Positions 17,901-25,583 are shown, numbered from the stretch's first letter. The stretch is 64,000 nucleotides of DNA from Pseudomonas sp. B6002 (GCF_013385985.1 NZ_JACAOY010000035.1:27449-91448); one strand, 5' to 3'. Notes: a model not told the origin generated them from the sequence alone. A program made the numbers and translations.

Positions 17901-18504
17901 AGGTCCGGGGGGGTATCAGTTTGTGGGGCGCACCTTGCAGATGTGGAACCGCTATCGCGAAGTGGCGGCGTTCGACGGCAAGCCGTGGTTGTTGCGCTTC
18001 TTTGACCAGATCCGGTTCCACCCGGTGAGTGCTGAGGAGTTGCTGCGTATTCGTCGCGACTTCCCGCTGGGGCGCTATGACCTGACTATCGAGCAGAGCC
18101 AGTTGAACCTGGCGGATTACCAGACCTTTTTGACGCGCGAAGCCTCGGGCATTGACGCGTTCCGCACGCAACAGCAGCAGGCGTTCAACGCCGAGCGCGA
18201 ACGCTGGATCGCCAGCGGCCAGGCGCATTTCGACAGCGAGGAACTGGCGGCACCGCAGGCTGCGGACACACCGTTGCAGGCCAACGAGCACAGCATCGAC
18301 AGCCCTATCGCGGGCAACCTCTGGCAGGTTCAGGTGGTGACAGGTGAACGCGTGTCGGCGGGGGATGTGCTGGTGATTCTGGAGTCGATGAAAATGGAGA
18401 TCCCGGTGCTGGCGCCGTTTGCCGGCGTGGTACGGGAAATCCCGGTGCAACCGGGCAGTGGCATCGGCGCCGGCCAACGGGTCGTGGTGCTGGAACGGGA
18501 CTGA
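14911..18504 (+). CDS. Biotin-dependent guanidine/urea carboxylase
   Basis: ATP- and bicarbonate-dependent carboxylation of guanidine (or urea) using a covalently bound biotin. The 1197 residues read, in order: biotin carboxylase ATP-grasp (residues 1 to ~450; KSTAGGGGIGM near 154, EVNTRLQVEHG near 288), a KipA/AHS2-type carboxyltransferase half (~455-745), a KipI/AHS1-type half (~785-1010), and a biotinyl domain (~1125-1197) with the biotin Lys1161 in ESMKME. The start MFEKVLIANRG is the standard biotin carboxylase start with AGGG upstream. A 72-bp REP pair (17186-17257) is translated in frame as residues ~759-783 at the junction between the AHS2 and AHS1 halves. The riboswitch and the DUF1989 partners favour guanidine as substrate. 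No allophanate hydrolase follows. Confidence 0.9.
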   Translation: MFEKVLIANRGAIACRILRTLRELHVTGVAVYAEADAASLHIQQADEAYSLGEGAAANTYLAVEKILAAAKATGARAIHPGYGFLSENAAFAEACENAGIAFIGPTPEQLRVFGLKHTARALAKRHQIPLLEGTELLDSLEAALLAADNVGYPVMLKSTAGGGGIGMRVCRSAMELSESFEAVKRLGQNNFSDAGVFIEKYIEHARHLEVQVFGDGAGEVIALGVRDCSVQRRNQKVLEETPAPNLPDGMADALCAAAITLAKAVNYRSAGTVEFIFDSADGRFYFLEVNTRLQVEHGVTEQVWGVDLVRWMVQLAAGEMPPLSELELTPQGHAIQARLYAEDPGRDFQPSPGLLTQVEFPVAECLRIDTWVEAGCEIPPYFDPMIAKLITWAPTREQARLALHQALNDSQLYGVETNRDYLRQILLAAPFASGRPWTRCLEGLVYTADTFEVLSAGTQTSVQDYPGRLGYWAVGVPPSGPMDSRALRLGNRLLGNSEGAAALEITMSGPLLRFNCAAVVAVTGAEIPLLLDDQAVPMNTALLIPAGSVLSLGTIAGAGARSYLCLRGGLQVPDYLGSKSTFTLGQFGGHGGRALRAGDVLHLLPLQDTSAGQQIVPEPLPDVRRIRVIYGPHGAPEYFLPAYIDTFFATQWEVHFNSSRTGVRLIGPKPLWARTDGGEAGLHPSNIHDNPYAIGAVDFTGDMPVILGPDGPSLGGFVCPVTVIEADLWQLGQLKAGDKIRFEPVDLPTARHFALEWTTCRSRLAGDDILKGAIAGKPGSYRSPVVLDRGEGSTRLVARLAGDTHLLLEIGAPELDLVLRFRAHALMQALEARALHGVIDLTPGIRSLQIHYQPEQLPLAELLTLIASEWTAVCATPNLQVPSRIVHLPLSWDDPACQLAIEKYMTTVRKDAPWCPSNLEFIRRINDLATLDEVRHTVFDASYLVMGLGDVYLGAPVATPLDPRHRLVTTKYNPARTWTAENSVGIGGAYLCVYGMEGPGGYQFVGRTLQMWNRYREVAAFDGKPWLLRFFDQIRFHPVSAEELLRIRRDFPLGRYDLTIEQSQLNLADYQTFLTREASGIDAFRTQQQQAFNAERERWIASGQAHFDSEELAAPQAADTPLQANEHSIDSPIAGNLWQVQVVTGERVSAGDVLVILESMKMEIPVLAPFAGVVREIPVQPGSGIGAGQRVVVLERD
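17186..17257. repeat. REP pair inside the carboxylase coding sequence, in frame
   Basis: The left arm ACCTGTAGGAGCCGGCTTGC and right arm GCAAGCCGGGCTCCTACAGG are inverted around a 30-base centre. Total 72 bases, exactly 24 codons with no stop, so the carboxylase frame is kept; the insert encodes roughly CRSRLAGDDILK...AGKPGSYRS. All other REP elements in the window are between genes. Confidence 0.9.
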
Positions 18505-18512
18505 CCGGCGCT

Positions 18513-18547
18513 GTATCGTGCAGGCTCTGAACCGTCCTGCACGATAC
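18513..18547 (+). terminator. 12-bp hairpin between carboxylase and CWC genes
   Basis: GTATCGTGCAGG (18513-18524) pairs perfectly with CCTGCACGATAC (18536-18547) around 11 bases. It starts 9 bases after the carboxylase stop and ends 4 bases before the next ATG. It lacks a U-run; it may end the operon partly or fold over the next gene's start region. Confidence 0.5.
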
Positions 18548-18551
18548 CCCC

Positions 18552-18764
18552 ATGACCACGCCAACCCTCTGCCCCGCCTGCGGCGCCCGCAACGATTGCA
18601 CCCTGGCCGACCCACGCACGGCCGACCAGGCGTGCTGGTGCTACAGCGTCACCATCGACCCTGCGGTGCTTGAAGCGTTGCCCGACGAACTGCGCAATAA
18701 AGCGTGCCTGTGCCCGCGCTGTGCCCAGGTGGACGCACAGTTACGTGGGGCCGAGCGTTCCTAA
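18552..18764 (+). CDS. Cysteine-rich CWC family protein
   Basis: 70 residues with eight cysteines: CPACGARNDC near the N-terminus, ACWCYSV in the middle and CLCPRCAQ near the C-terminus, as in the CWC family, which is thought to bind zinc. There is no recognisable Shine-Dalgarno before the ATG because a 12-bp hairpin occupies that position. Its stop overlaps the next start as TAATG, coupling it to the pseudouridine synthase gene. Its function is unknown; association with the rRNA-modification gene suggests RNA-related work. Confidence 0.85.
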   Translation: MTTPTLCPACGARNDCTLADPRTADQACWCYSVTIDPAVLEALPDELRNKACLCPRCAQVDAQLRGAERS

Positions 18765-19456
18765 TGCGCGTTGATCGGTTCCTCAGCAATCTGCCGCGTT
18801 TCAATCGCAAGCAAGTCCGCCTGCTGTTGGTGGAACGGCGGGTGACGGTGGATGGCGCAGTGGTCAGCGATCCTCACCATGAGGTGCGGGCATTCAGCCG
18901 GGTGTGCGTGGGCGATGAAGTGCTGCAGGCGGGTAAGCCAGCGCGGTATTTCATGCTGCACAAACCCCAGGGCTGTGTGAGCGCCACGTCGGACCCGCAA
19001 CACCCGACGGTGCTGGATTGGCTCGATGAGCCGGATAAGGATGAGCTGCACATTGCCGGTCGTCTGGATTTCAACACCACCGGTCTGATGGTCATCACCA
19101 ATGACGGCCAATGGTCGCGCCGCCTGACCCAGCCCCACACCAAGCTGCCCAAGGTCTACCTCGTCGAGACCGAACAGACCATCGGCGCCGAGTACGCTGA
19201 GACATTCGTCAAAGGCCTGTATTTCGCCTTCGAAGACCTCACCACCCAGCCCGCCGAGCTGGAGGTGCTGGGGCCGACCACAGCGCGGCTCAGCATTATC
19301 GAAGGCAGGTATCACCAGGTGAAGCGCATGTTCGGGCACTTTGATAACAAGGTGATCGGCCTGCACCGTGAGCGCATGGGGCCGCTGGAACTGGACGCCG
19401 CCCTGGCGCCAGGCGAGTACCGGGCACTGACCGACGACGAAATCCGACAGGTCTGA
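18764..19456 (+). CDS. RsuA-family 16S rRNA pseudouridine synthase
   Basis: A 230-residue RNA pseudouridine synthase with an N-terminal S4-like domain (MRVDRFLSNLPRFNRKQVR...) and the catalytic block AGRLDFNTTGLMVITNDG, whose Asp is the catalytic residue of RsuA/RluB/E/F enzymes. The ending segment EGRYHQVKRMFGHFDNKV is family-typical. RsuA itself makes pseudouridine 516 in 16S rRNA; RluE/F-type specificity cannot be excluded. The start is the ATG overlapping the CWC stop; the longer upstream frame is a shadow. Confidence 0.88.
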   Translation: MRVDRFLSNLPRFNRKQVRLLLVERRVTVDGAVVSDPHHEVRAFSRVCVGDEVLQAGKPARYFMLHKPQGCVSATSDPQHPTVLDWLDEPDKDELHIAGRLDFNTTGLMVITNDGQWSRRLTQPHTKLPKVYLVETEQTIGAEYAETFVKGLYFAFEDLTTQPAELEVLGPTTARLSIIEGRYHQVKRMFGHFDNKVIGLHRERMGPLELDAALAPGEYRALTDDEIRQV

Positions 19457-19760
19457 TGACCGTTCGGCCGGTGATGGCAAAAACCCATTTGTGTGACTTG
19501 CGACATCCCGGGTCTGCTGCTTGAATCAAACCGTCAGCCAAATGATGACTGGCGAGTCACCCATAACCTCCAAGAAACACCTTGCCCCGCCCGCGCTTGA
19601 TCTACGGGCCTCTCAGGCAAACAGCCCGCCATAACAACACCCGTCGGCCAGCCGTCATCGGATCGACATGGGCCCACCTTTTCCAGGCGTATGCCTACCT
19701 GTCACAAAGCTCGTGCAGAGTGATCTGCGCGCCCTACCCGCTTGCCAGGAGTCTTACGAC
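19457..19760 (+). other. Intergenic region upstream of phaG
   Basis: About 300 bases without a supported gene. Short frames here lack ribosome binding sites and family features. The phaG promoter must be within it; I see no clear sigma-70, AlgU or sigma-54 match. AGGAG at 19747-19751 is the phaG ribosome binding site. Confidence 0.5.
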
Positions 19761-20645
19761 ATGAGGCCAGAAATCGCTGTGTTGGATATACAGGGTCAGT
19801 ATCGGGTTTACACGGAGTTCTATCGCGCGGACGCTGCTGAAAAGACCATCATCCTGGTCAACGGCTCGATGGCCACCACGGCATCCTTCGCCCAAACCGT
19901 GAAAAGCCTGTACCCGCAGTTCAATGTGGTTTTGTACGATCAGCCCTACGCTGGCCGCTCCAAGATCCATAACCGTCATGAGCAGATGCTGACGAAGGAA
20001 GTCGAAGGCCAGATTTTGCTGGAACTCATCGACCACTTCGCCGCTGAACACGTACTGTCATTTTCCTGGGGGGGCGCCGCCACCCTGGTCGCCCTCGCCC
20101 ACCGGCCGCGCCGCGTCGAGAAGGCGGTGATCAGCTCGTTCTCCCCAGTGATCAACGCGCCCATGCGCGACTATCTGGAGCGTGGGGTCGACTACCTCGG
20201 CAACCTCGACCGCGACCGCGTCGGCCACCTGGTCAACAGCACCATCGGCAAACACTTGCCGTCGCTGTTCAAGCGGTTCAACTACAAACACGTGAGCAGC
20301 CTGGCCGAACATGAGTATGGGCAGATGCACTTTCACATCAGCCACGTGCTCAACAGCGATCGCCTGTGCTACCTCAGGGCGGCCAAGCAGATCGACATCC
20401 CGGTGCTGTTCCTGAACGGTGAATGGGACGAGTACACCAGCGCCCAGGACGCCAAGCTGTTTGGCCAGCATGTGGCCAACAGCAGCTTCAGCACCATCCA
20501 GGCCACCGGGCATTTCCTGGACATGGAGCACAAGGCGGCGTGCCGGGACAGCCGGGACGCAGTCGTCGGTTTCCTGAAACAGCAGCGCCCGGTCAGTCGC
20601 CTGCGCTACCACCAGGGCCAGACGCAGCATGCCTTTGCAATCTGA
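19761..20645 (+). CDS. phaG: (R)-3-hydroxydecanoyl-ACP:CoA transacylase / 3-hydroxyacyl-ACP thioesterase
   Basis: PhaG links de novo fatty acid synthesis to medium-chain-length polyhydroxyalkanoate by releasing or transferring the 3-hydroxyacyl group from ACP. The 294-residue alpha/beta-hydrolase fold protein begins MRPEIAVLDIQGQYRVYTEF and ends QHAFAI, both as remembered for P. putida PhaG. The nucleophile elbow is in VLSFSWGGAATL and a late His is in TGHFLDMEHK. RhlA is a close relative, but no rhamnolipid genes are nearby. AGGAG sits 9 bases before the ATG. It stands alone, followed by a decayed REP pair and a tRNA gene; phaC genes are not in the window, as is normal. Confidence 0.95.
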   Translation: MRPEIAVLDIQGQYRVYTEFYRADAAEKTIILVNGSMATTASFAQTVKSLYPQFNVVLYDQPYAGRSKIHNRHEQMLTKEVEGQILLELIDHFAAEHVLSFSWGGAATLVALAHRPRRVEKAVISSFSPVINAPMRDYLERGVDYLGNLDRDRVGHLVNSTIGKHLPSLFKRFNYKHVSSLAEHEYGQMHFHISHVLNSDRLCYLRAAKQIDIPVLFLNGEWDEYTSAQDAKLFGQHVANSSFSTIQATGHFLDMEHKAACRDSRDAVVGFLKQQRPVSRLRYHQGQTQHAFAI

Positions 20646-20690
20646 AATGCAGTATCGGAGAGTTACCTGGTTATGCAGGAACTGGGCTCA

Positions 20691-20780
20691 TGTGGGAGCT
20701 GGCTTGCCTGCGATAGCATCACCGAAGTGTGACTGACACACAGAAGTGCCGGTATCGCAGACAAGTCAGCCTCTGCACCT
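20691..20780. repeat. REP pair, TGTGGGAGC type, right arm decayed
   Basis: The left arm TGTGGGAGCTGGCTTGCCTG is intact. The right arm (TATCGCAGACAAGTCAGCCT...) has several substitutions from the family sequence. It lies between phaG and the tRNA gene. Confidence 0.75.
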
Positions 20781-20850
20781 GTAACCCACACATTTTTGAA
20801 GAAAAACTTCAAATCCAGGCAAACATCTGGTACAAAGTCAGCCGCTCTGA

Positions 20851-20924
20851 GCGGGTATAGTTTAATGGTAGAACAGTAGCTTCCCAAGCTTCCGACGAGG
20901 GTTCGATTCCCTCTACCCGCTCCA
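20851..20924 (+). tRNA. tRNA-Gly (anticodon CCC)
   Basis: A 74-nt cloverleaf with CCA encoded: acceptor GCGGGTA/TACCCGC, D-arm containing TTTAATGGTAGAAC, anticodon loop TTCCCAA, T-arm GAGGG-TTCGATT-CCCTC. It reads GGG codons, like E. coli glyU. One T-T mismatch lies in the anticodon stem. Confidence 0.97.
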
Positions 20925-20971
20925 CTCAGATTCTGCTCTCGCGCCAGGTTGGTTTTGGCGGGGGATGCATG

Positions 20972-21002
20972 AAAAAACCGGTCCTTGGTGGCCGGTTTTT
21001 TT
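20972..21002 (+). terminator. Rho-independent terminator after tRNA-Gly
   Basis: AAAAAACCGG and CCGGTTTTTT form a 10-bp arm pair around a short loop, ending in a T-run, 48 bases after the tRNA. Confidence 0.85.
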
Positions 21003-21153
21003 ATGCCTGAAATTTGAGACACCAACTTTCCCTACACACTTAACCGCCCTCCCCGACGTACGCTATCCGTGCGTACGGACAGACATACCCACTCTTAGCT
21101 CTGAAGATCAGCGGTCCCATCAACCGCTTTTTTATACATATAAAATATGCATA

Positions 21154-21435
21154 ATGAAAACCTTCAGAATCCAGTATGACGCCACAAAAAACACACTGAA
21201 CAAAATGAAGCATAGCGGTGTAAGCCTTGCAGACACAGAACCGGTGTTCTATGACGAAGCCGCGTTGGTATGGCAAACCCATGATCATGAAGAGCAACGC
21301 TGGTGCATCATCGGCAAAGACGCAACAGGAAGAATACTGTTGGTCGCCTATACCTACCGTGACCCGAATTTTGTAAGGCCCATCAGCGCAAGGCTCGCAT
21401 CCAAAAATGAACGAAGGAAGTATCTGGAGGCTTGA
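21154..21435 (+). CDS. brnT: BrnT-family ribonuclease toxin
   Basis: Toxin of a type II toxin-antitoxin pair; BrnT has an RNase fold and blocks translation. The 93 residues follow the family layout: FRIQYDATKNTLNKMKHSGVS, then VFYDEAALVW, RWCIIGKDATGRILLVAYTYRD and the C-terminal RPISARLASKNERRKYLE. I start at the ATG at 21154, where the conserved part begins; the frame runs upstream through the terminator region. The leader is AT-rich (TATACATATAAAATATGCATA) and includes the palindrome TATGCATA just before the start, a possible autoregulatory site. It is followed three bases later by brnA. Confidence 0.9.
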   Translation: MKTFRIQYDATKNTLNKMKHSGVSLADTEPVFYDEAALVWQTHDHEEQRWCIIGKDATGRILLVAYTYRDPNFVRPISARLASKNERRKYLEA

Positions 21436-21438
21436 ACC

Positions 21439-21807
21439 ATGAAAGACGAATACGACCTCGACAACGCCAAACGTGGCGCTGTGGCCAGTAGCAAAGGCAA
21501 AACCCGGATCACCATTATGCTCGATGACGCCGTGATCGAAGCCGCTCGGGAACGTGCCGAAAACGCGGGTACGGGCTACCAGACTGTTATCAACAATATC
21601 CTTCGTCAGGCGCTTATTTCTCAGGAAGTCCATGACCTGGCCCCTGCGCCTAAAAAGAAAGCAAAAACGCTTCAAGTCATTAATAACGGGATCAGTCATT
21701 CAGAAGTAGAGGCACTGGAACAGCAATTGATCGCCGTTGCCGGAGAGCTCAATCGTGTACTGGGAACACCCAAGCCGGGCAGACAAAAACCCAAGCCCAC
21801 GTTGTAA
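21439..21807 (+). CDS. brnA: BrnA-family antitoxin
   Basis: Antitoxin partner of BrnT, expected to bind DNA and repress the pair. The ribbon-helix-helix region is visible as KTRITIMLDDAVIEAARERAENAGTGYQTVINNILRQAL, preceded by the acidic N-terminal arm typical of BrnA. At 122 residues it is longer than many BrnA proteins, with an extra Lys-rich linker (APAPKKKAK) and a helical tail. GGAGG lies before its ATG. Confidence 0.88.
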   Translation: MKDEYDLDNAKRGAVASSKGKTRITIMLDDAVIEAARERAENAGTGYQTVINNILRQALISQEVHDLAPAPKKKAKTLQVINNGISHSEVEALEQQLIAVAGELNRVLGTPKPGRQKPKPTL

Positions 21808-21879
21808 TTTCTAACATTTTGCGCGCTTTATCCGCCACTGACTGAAGGGCAAAACTGAAAGACAAGGGGTCGCTCCAAC

Positions 21880-23061
21880 TCATGCGTTAGCACGCGACTC
21901 CTTCTCCACCCCCCACGCCAACGGCAATGTCACCGACAACACCCCCGCCAACACCATCACCGCCACCGGCACGCCCAGCGCATCCCCCACGCCACCAAAC
22001 ACCACCGGCGCCAGCGCTCCGCCGCCGATGGTGCCGGTGTAGAACAGCGCAAACGCCTGCTCCCGCTTACCCGCGCCGGCCAGGTCGGGCACGGCGCCGT
22101 ACAGCACCGAAGACGTGCCATTGAGCACCAGGCCGAGCAGCGGCAGCATCAGCATCAAGCCCTCCAGCGGCAGGTACACCGCCATAACGATCAGCGCGGC
22201 CGTGCTGGTTTCCGTCAGCCACACGGTCCTCATCATGCCGATGCGCGCGCCCAGGTAACCACAGAACAACTTGCCGAACGCACCGCCGATAAACAGCAGG
22301 GTCAGGGCCAGGCCGATGCCGGCGGTGCCAGCGCCTTTGGTTTGCAACAGGAACGGCAAGAACGTGAGGAAGCCCATGCGCACTGCGCTGTCGAGGGTGC
22401 CCAGGACAATCAAGGCCCGCAGGCCCGTAACAGAGCCGGTTCCAGCATGAAGCCTGGCGACCACCGGGGCCGTGGCGGTGCGCAACTGGCGGGGAATCAA
22501 CCACCACAGTAACCCGGCCGATGCGAGCCCCAGCACGCCCAGCAACGTGGCGCTGGCGCGCCAACTGATCACCGTCAGCAGCAGGCCAACCAGGCCGGGC
22601 ACCAAGGTCTTGCCGATATCACCGGAAAAATTGTACTGGGACAAGGCTTGCTTCACGCCCCCGCCATCTTCATAGGCGTCGGTGACCATCGAGGAAGCCA
22701 GTGGATGTTGGGTACTGGCGCCCAGGCCGCCCAACAGCAACGCCAGGAGCAGCATGACCAGTCCCGTAGCTTGCCCAACGAGCAAGTAGGCAACCCCGGC
22801 GAGCCCAGTCCCACCCACCAGCAATGGTACGCGGCCCCAGCGCCTGGCGGCTCGGCTCGCCATCAATTGGAACACCGCCATCATCCCGGAATAGGCGCCG
22901 CGTAATAGCCCGATCTGAGCGTAGGACAAGGCGAACTGCGCTTGCCAGATCGGCAGCAGCACGTAGATCACATCGGTAAGACCATCGTGCACGGCATGGG
23001 CGCCGCAGCCGGCGACCAGGTGGCGACGGCGGGTGATTGTTTCGCGGGCAGTCAGGGTCAT
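21880..23061 (-). CDS. MFS transporter (12-TM)
   Basis: 393 residues with about twelve hydrophobic segments in two halves and an MFS-type cytoplasmic loop (RAARRWGRVPLLVGG). The protein starts after the neighbour's stop with a 4-base overlap, so the two MFS genes are co-transcribed and coupled. Substrate unknown. The divergent LysR gene at 24317 is the likely regulator of both. Confidence 0.85.
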   Translation of the reverse strand: MTLTARETITRRRHLVAGCGAHAVHDGLTDVIYVLLPIWQAQFALSYAQIGLLRGAYSGMMAVFQLMASRAARRWGRVPLLVGGTGLAGVAYLLVGQATGLVMLLLALLLGGLGASTQHPLASSMVTDAYEDGGGVKQALSQYNFSGDIGKTLVPGLVGLLLTVISWRASATLLGVLGLASAGLLWWLIPRQLRTATAPVVARLHAGTGSVTGLRALIVLGTLDSAVRMGFLTFLPFLLQTKGAGTAGIGLALTLLFIGGAFGKLFCGYLGARIGMMRTVWLTETSTAALIVMAVYLPLEGLMLMLPLLGLVLNGTSSVLYGAVPDLAGAGKREQAFALFYTGTIGGGALAPVVFGGVGDALGVPVAVMVLAGVLSVTLPLAWGVEKESRANA

Positions 23062-24221
23062 GGTGTTGGAATCGGTTCAGGTTTGAGGGGCTTCCAGCCG
23101 GTCAGGGCGATCAGCAGGATCAACAGTTGAAAAGTGATGATCAGCACCACGCAGCCAACCCAACCCCAACGCTCCCAGATCAACGCCGGGACGATGGCGC
23201 CGCAACTGCCGCCCAGGTAATAGCAGGTCAGGTACACGCCCACCGCGCCGGCCTTGTTGTCGCGCGCAGTGGCGGTGGTAAAGGCATTCGCCGCCGCCTG
23301 CGCCAGGAACACACCGGTCGAACTGAGGGCCAGGCCCAACACGATGCACCACAAGGATGGCGCCAGGGTCAGGGCTGAGCCGACGACGCCCAGCACGGCG
23401 GCGATGCTCAGCAGTTCAGCATGGGGCCGGGCCTTGCTGAGACGGCCGGCGATGGGGATCACGATCAGCGCCAGCAAGAACACCATGTAAAGCGTGCCCA
23501 ATGCGGCAGGCCCCAGGTTGAACGGCGGTAGGCCAAGGTACAGACCTGCGTAGGTAAAGGCGGCAACTTGGGAGAACAGCACGCAAAAACCGACGGCATA
23601 GGCAGCCAGCAGCGGCCTGCGAAAAACACTCGAAACCGACGCGTTGACCTGCACAGGCCGAGAACGACTGGGCGGCAGCAGGAACTGAATGAACCCGCTC
23701 ACCATCAGGCTCAGCACTGCCAGCCATTCAAAAGCCTCGCGCCAGCCCACGTATTCAGTCATCACGCCGGTCACGAAACGCCCGGCAAACCCACCCAATA
23801 CGGTGCCCGCCACATACAGGCTGGTGACCTCCGTCACAGTGCCGCCGCTCCAGCGGTCGCCGATGTAAGCCACGCTGGTGGCAAACACCACTGGAATCAG
23901 CATGCCTTCGACAAATCGCCACACCAGCACCTCGGTAAAGCTGTCGGCCCTGGCGGTCATCAAGGCTGGCACCGCCAGTAGCAACGCCGCCACACTGATC
24001 ACCGTTCGCTGCTCGAAACGTCCGGTCAGGCGGCTGACAAAGGGCGCGGTGATTGCCACGGCCAAGGTGGTGACGGTGATGCTCCACCCCGCCGCCCTGG
24101 CGCCGATATCAAACTGTGCAGCAAACACTTGGAGGATGCTCTGGGTGGCATAGAGATTGAGAAACGCCGCGCAGCCACAGAGGAACAGGGCCAGACGGGC
24201 ACAATGCAGGCGCAGTTTCAT
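23058..24221 (-). CDS. MFS transporter, YnfM-like
   Basis: 387 residues, 12 predicted membrane segments. The N-terminal half (LNLYATQSILQVFAAQFDIG, VSRLTGRFEQRTVISVAALL, FVEGMLIPVVFATSVAYIGDRW) resembles the YnfM group of efflux proteins. First gene of a two-gene unit; its divergent neighbour is a LysR regulator with a 95-base shared promoter region containing the palindrome CCGAATTCGG at 24283. Confidence 0.85.
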   Translation of the reverse strand: MKLRLHCARLALFLCGCAAFLNLYATQSILQVFAAQFDIGARAAGWSITVTTLAVAITAPFVSRLTGRFEQRTVISVAALLLAVPALMTARADSFTEVLVWRFVEGMLIPVVFATSVAYIGDRWSGGTVTEVTSLYVAGTVLGGFAGRFVTGVMTEYVGWREAFEWLAVLSLMVSGFIQFLLPPSRSRPVQVNASVSSVFRRPLLAAYAVGFCVLFSQVAAFTYAGLYLGLPPFNLGPAALGTLYMVFLLALIVIPIAGRLSKARPHAELLSIAAVLGVVGSALTLAPSLWCIVLGLALSSTGVFLAQAAANAFTTATARDNKAGAVGVYLTCYYLGGSCGAIVPALIWERWGWVGCVVLIITFQLLILLIALTGWKPLKPEPIPTP

Positions 24222-24316
24222 GAAACCTCTCGTTTTATTTTGTGAGGTCTTTATAGAATGGCGGGCAGGTGCTGAACCAATACCGAATTCGGACCGATCA
24301 ATACCCTGGGGCCAGG

Positions 24317-25210
24317 ATGCTCGACCTACGCAAGCTGCGGTACTTTCTGACGGTCGCCGAAGAATTGCACTTCGGCCGCGCCGCCCTTCGCCTGCACCTC
24401 GCCCAGCCGCCGCTGACGCGACAGATTTCCGCGCTGGAAACCGAGCTGGGTTTCAAACTGTTTGATCGCACCAGCCGCACGGTGACCCTCACCGCGCAAG
24501 GCCGATCATTTCTGCCCTACGCGCGCGGTGTGCTGGAGCAAGTGGAGCTGGCGCAAGTGATCGCCGGCAAGCTCGCGGCAGGCACAGCCGGGCAGTTGGC
24601 GTTGGGCTATGTCAGCTCGATCGCCTTGTCGGACCTGTTCAGCCACGCCATCCAGGCGTTTGCCCAGCGCTTCCCGGACGTGCAACTGACCCTGGTGGAG
24701 TGCGCCTCCGGCAGCCTGGGTGCTCAGGTCGCAGATGGCCGATTGGACATTGGCTTGAGCCGCCTGCTGCCCCAGGGCGACGAGGTCCAGGCGTTGTCCC
24801 TGGGTGAGGAACGCCTGGTAGCGGCAGTGTCCAAGGACAGCCCGCTGGCCGATCTTGATGCAGTCAGCCTGGCGCAACTCAGTGCCTATCCCTTGATCCT
24901 GTTTCCTGCCGATTATGGCTCTGGGCTGAACCAGTCCATCGAACAGCTTTACCGCCATCACGGCCAGCCCCTGCACCCAGGGCCGACCGGGCGGCAGATC
25001 ACCTCGATCATTGCGCTGGTGGCGGCTGAGCAAGGCGTGGCACTGGTGCCGGCCTGTACGCAGAGCTTGATGAACAAGGGCGTGACATACAGGCCGTTGG
25101 TGGAGGTGGATGCGTGTGCGCAGTTGTTGGTGCTGACGCCTGCCAAGACTAAAAGTGTGTTAGTCGATGCGTTTCTCAACGTGATCACCGACGCCTTACA
25201 CATCCGCTAA
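24317..25210 (+). CDS. LysR-family regulator, divergent from the MFS pair
   Basis: 297 residues with an N-terminal winged helix-turn-helix (MLDLRKLRYFLTVAEELHFGRAALRLHLAQPPLTRQI) of the group that regulates catabolic or efflux genes, and a periplasmic-binding-like effector domain from about residue 90. The start at 24317 matches the usual LysR beginning; the frame runs 48 bases upstream without a good ribosome binding site. By position it should control the two MFS genes; effector unknown. Confidence 0.88.
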   Translation: MLDLRKLRYFLTVAEELHFGRAALRLHLAQPPLTRQISALETELGFKLFDRTSRTVTLTAQGRSFLPYARGVLEQVELAQVIAGKLAAGTAGQLALGYVSSIALSDLFSHAIQAFAQRFPDVQLTLVECASGSLGAQVADGRLDIGLSRLLPQGDEVQALSLGEERLVAAVSKDSPLADLDAVSLAQLSAYPLILFPADYGSGLNQSIEQLYRHHGQPLHPGPTGRQITSIIALVAAEQGVALVPACTQSLMNKGVTYRPLVEVDACAQLLVLTPAKTKSVLVDAFLNVITDALHIR

Positions 25211-25320
25211 TACCTTCGAAAAACCTCGCAATACCTCTTTCCGGCGCCATTCCTGCGCGCTCATACACTGCATTGACCCCCTACCGAAATACGGGCCATC
25301 GACCGCCGGTAGGTAGAGTG

Positions 25321-25348
25321 TTGATAAATTAATTTCAGTGGTTATAGT
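25321..25348 (+). promoter_or_regulatory. Sigma-70 promoter of hicAB
   Basis: TTGATA and TATAGT are separated by 16 bases and lie 30 bases before the hicA start. Both boxes are one base from consensus. Confidence 0.6.
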
Positions 25349-25378
25349 CACCACCAACACACACCACAAGGAGGTGTT

Positions 25379-25561
25379 GTGGATAGCCGATATTTGATAG
25401 GTCACATCGTTGCAGACGGCTGGTATTTGGTGCGCATACGAGGCAGTCATCACCACTTCAAGCACCCGACAAAACCGGGGCTGGTGACGATCCCTCATCC
25501 AAAGAAGGACCTGCTGGACAAGACCGCCAAGAGTATTTTGAAACAGGCGCTATTGAGTTGA
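25379..25561 (+). CDS. hicA: HicA-family mRNA interferase toxin
   Basis: A 60-residue toxin with the double-stranded RNA-binding-like HicA fold. The conserved core is visible: DGWYLVRIRGSHHHFKHP, with the catalytic His in GSHHHFKHP, then GLVTIPHPKKDLLDKTAKSILKQA. The start codon is GTG, 5 bases after AAGGAGG, and no ATG is available before the conserved region. It should cleave mRNA unless bound by HicB, encoded 22 bases downstream. Confidence 0.92.
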   Translation: MDSRYLIGHIVADGWYLVRIRGSHHHFKHPTKPGLVTIPHPKKDLLDKTAKSILKQALLS

Positions 25562-25583
25562 GCGTCCCTGGAGGACAACAGAC

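Noticed and set aside
19582-19764. 60-codon frame upstream of phaG
   Set aside because: No ribosome binding site or recognisable sequence; it overlaps the phaG start region.
25196-25498. 100-codon minus-strand frame over the hicA region
   Set aside because: It is antisense to hicA and has no motif; the plus-strand toxin matches its family throughout.
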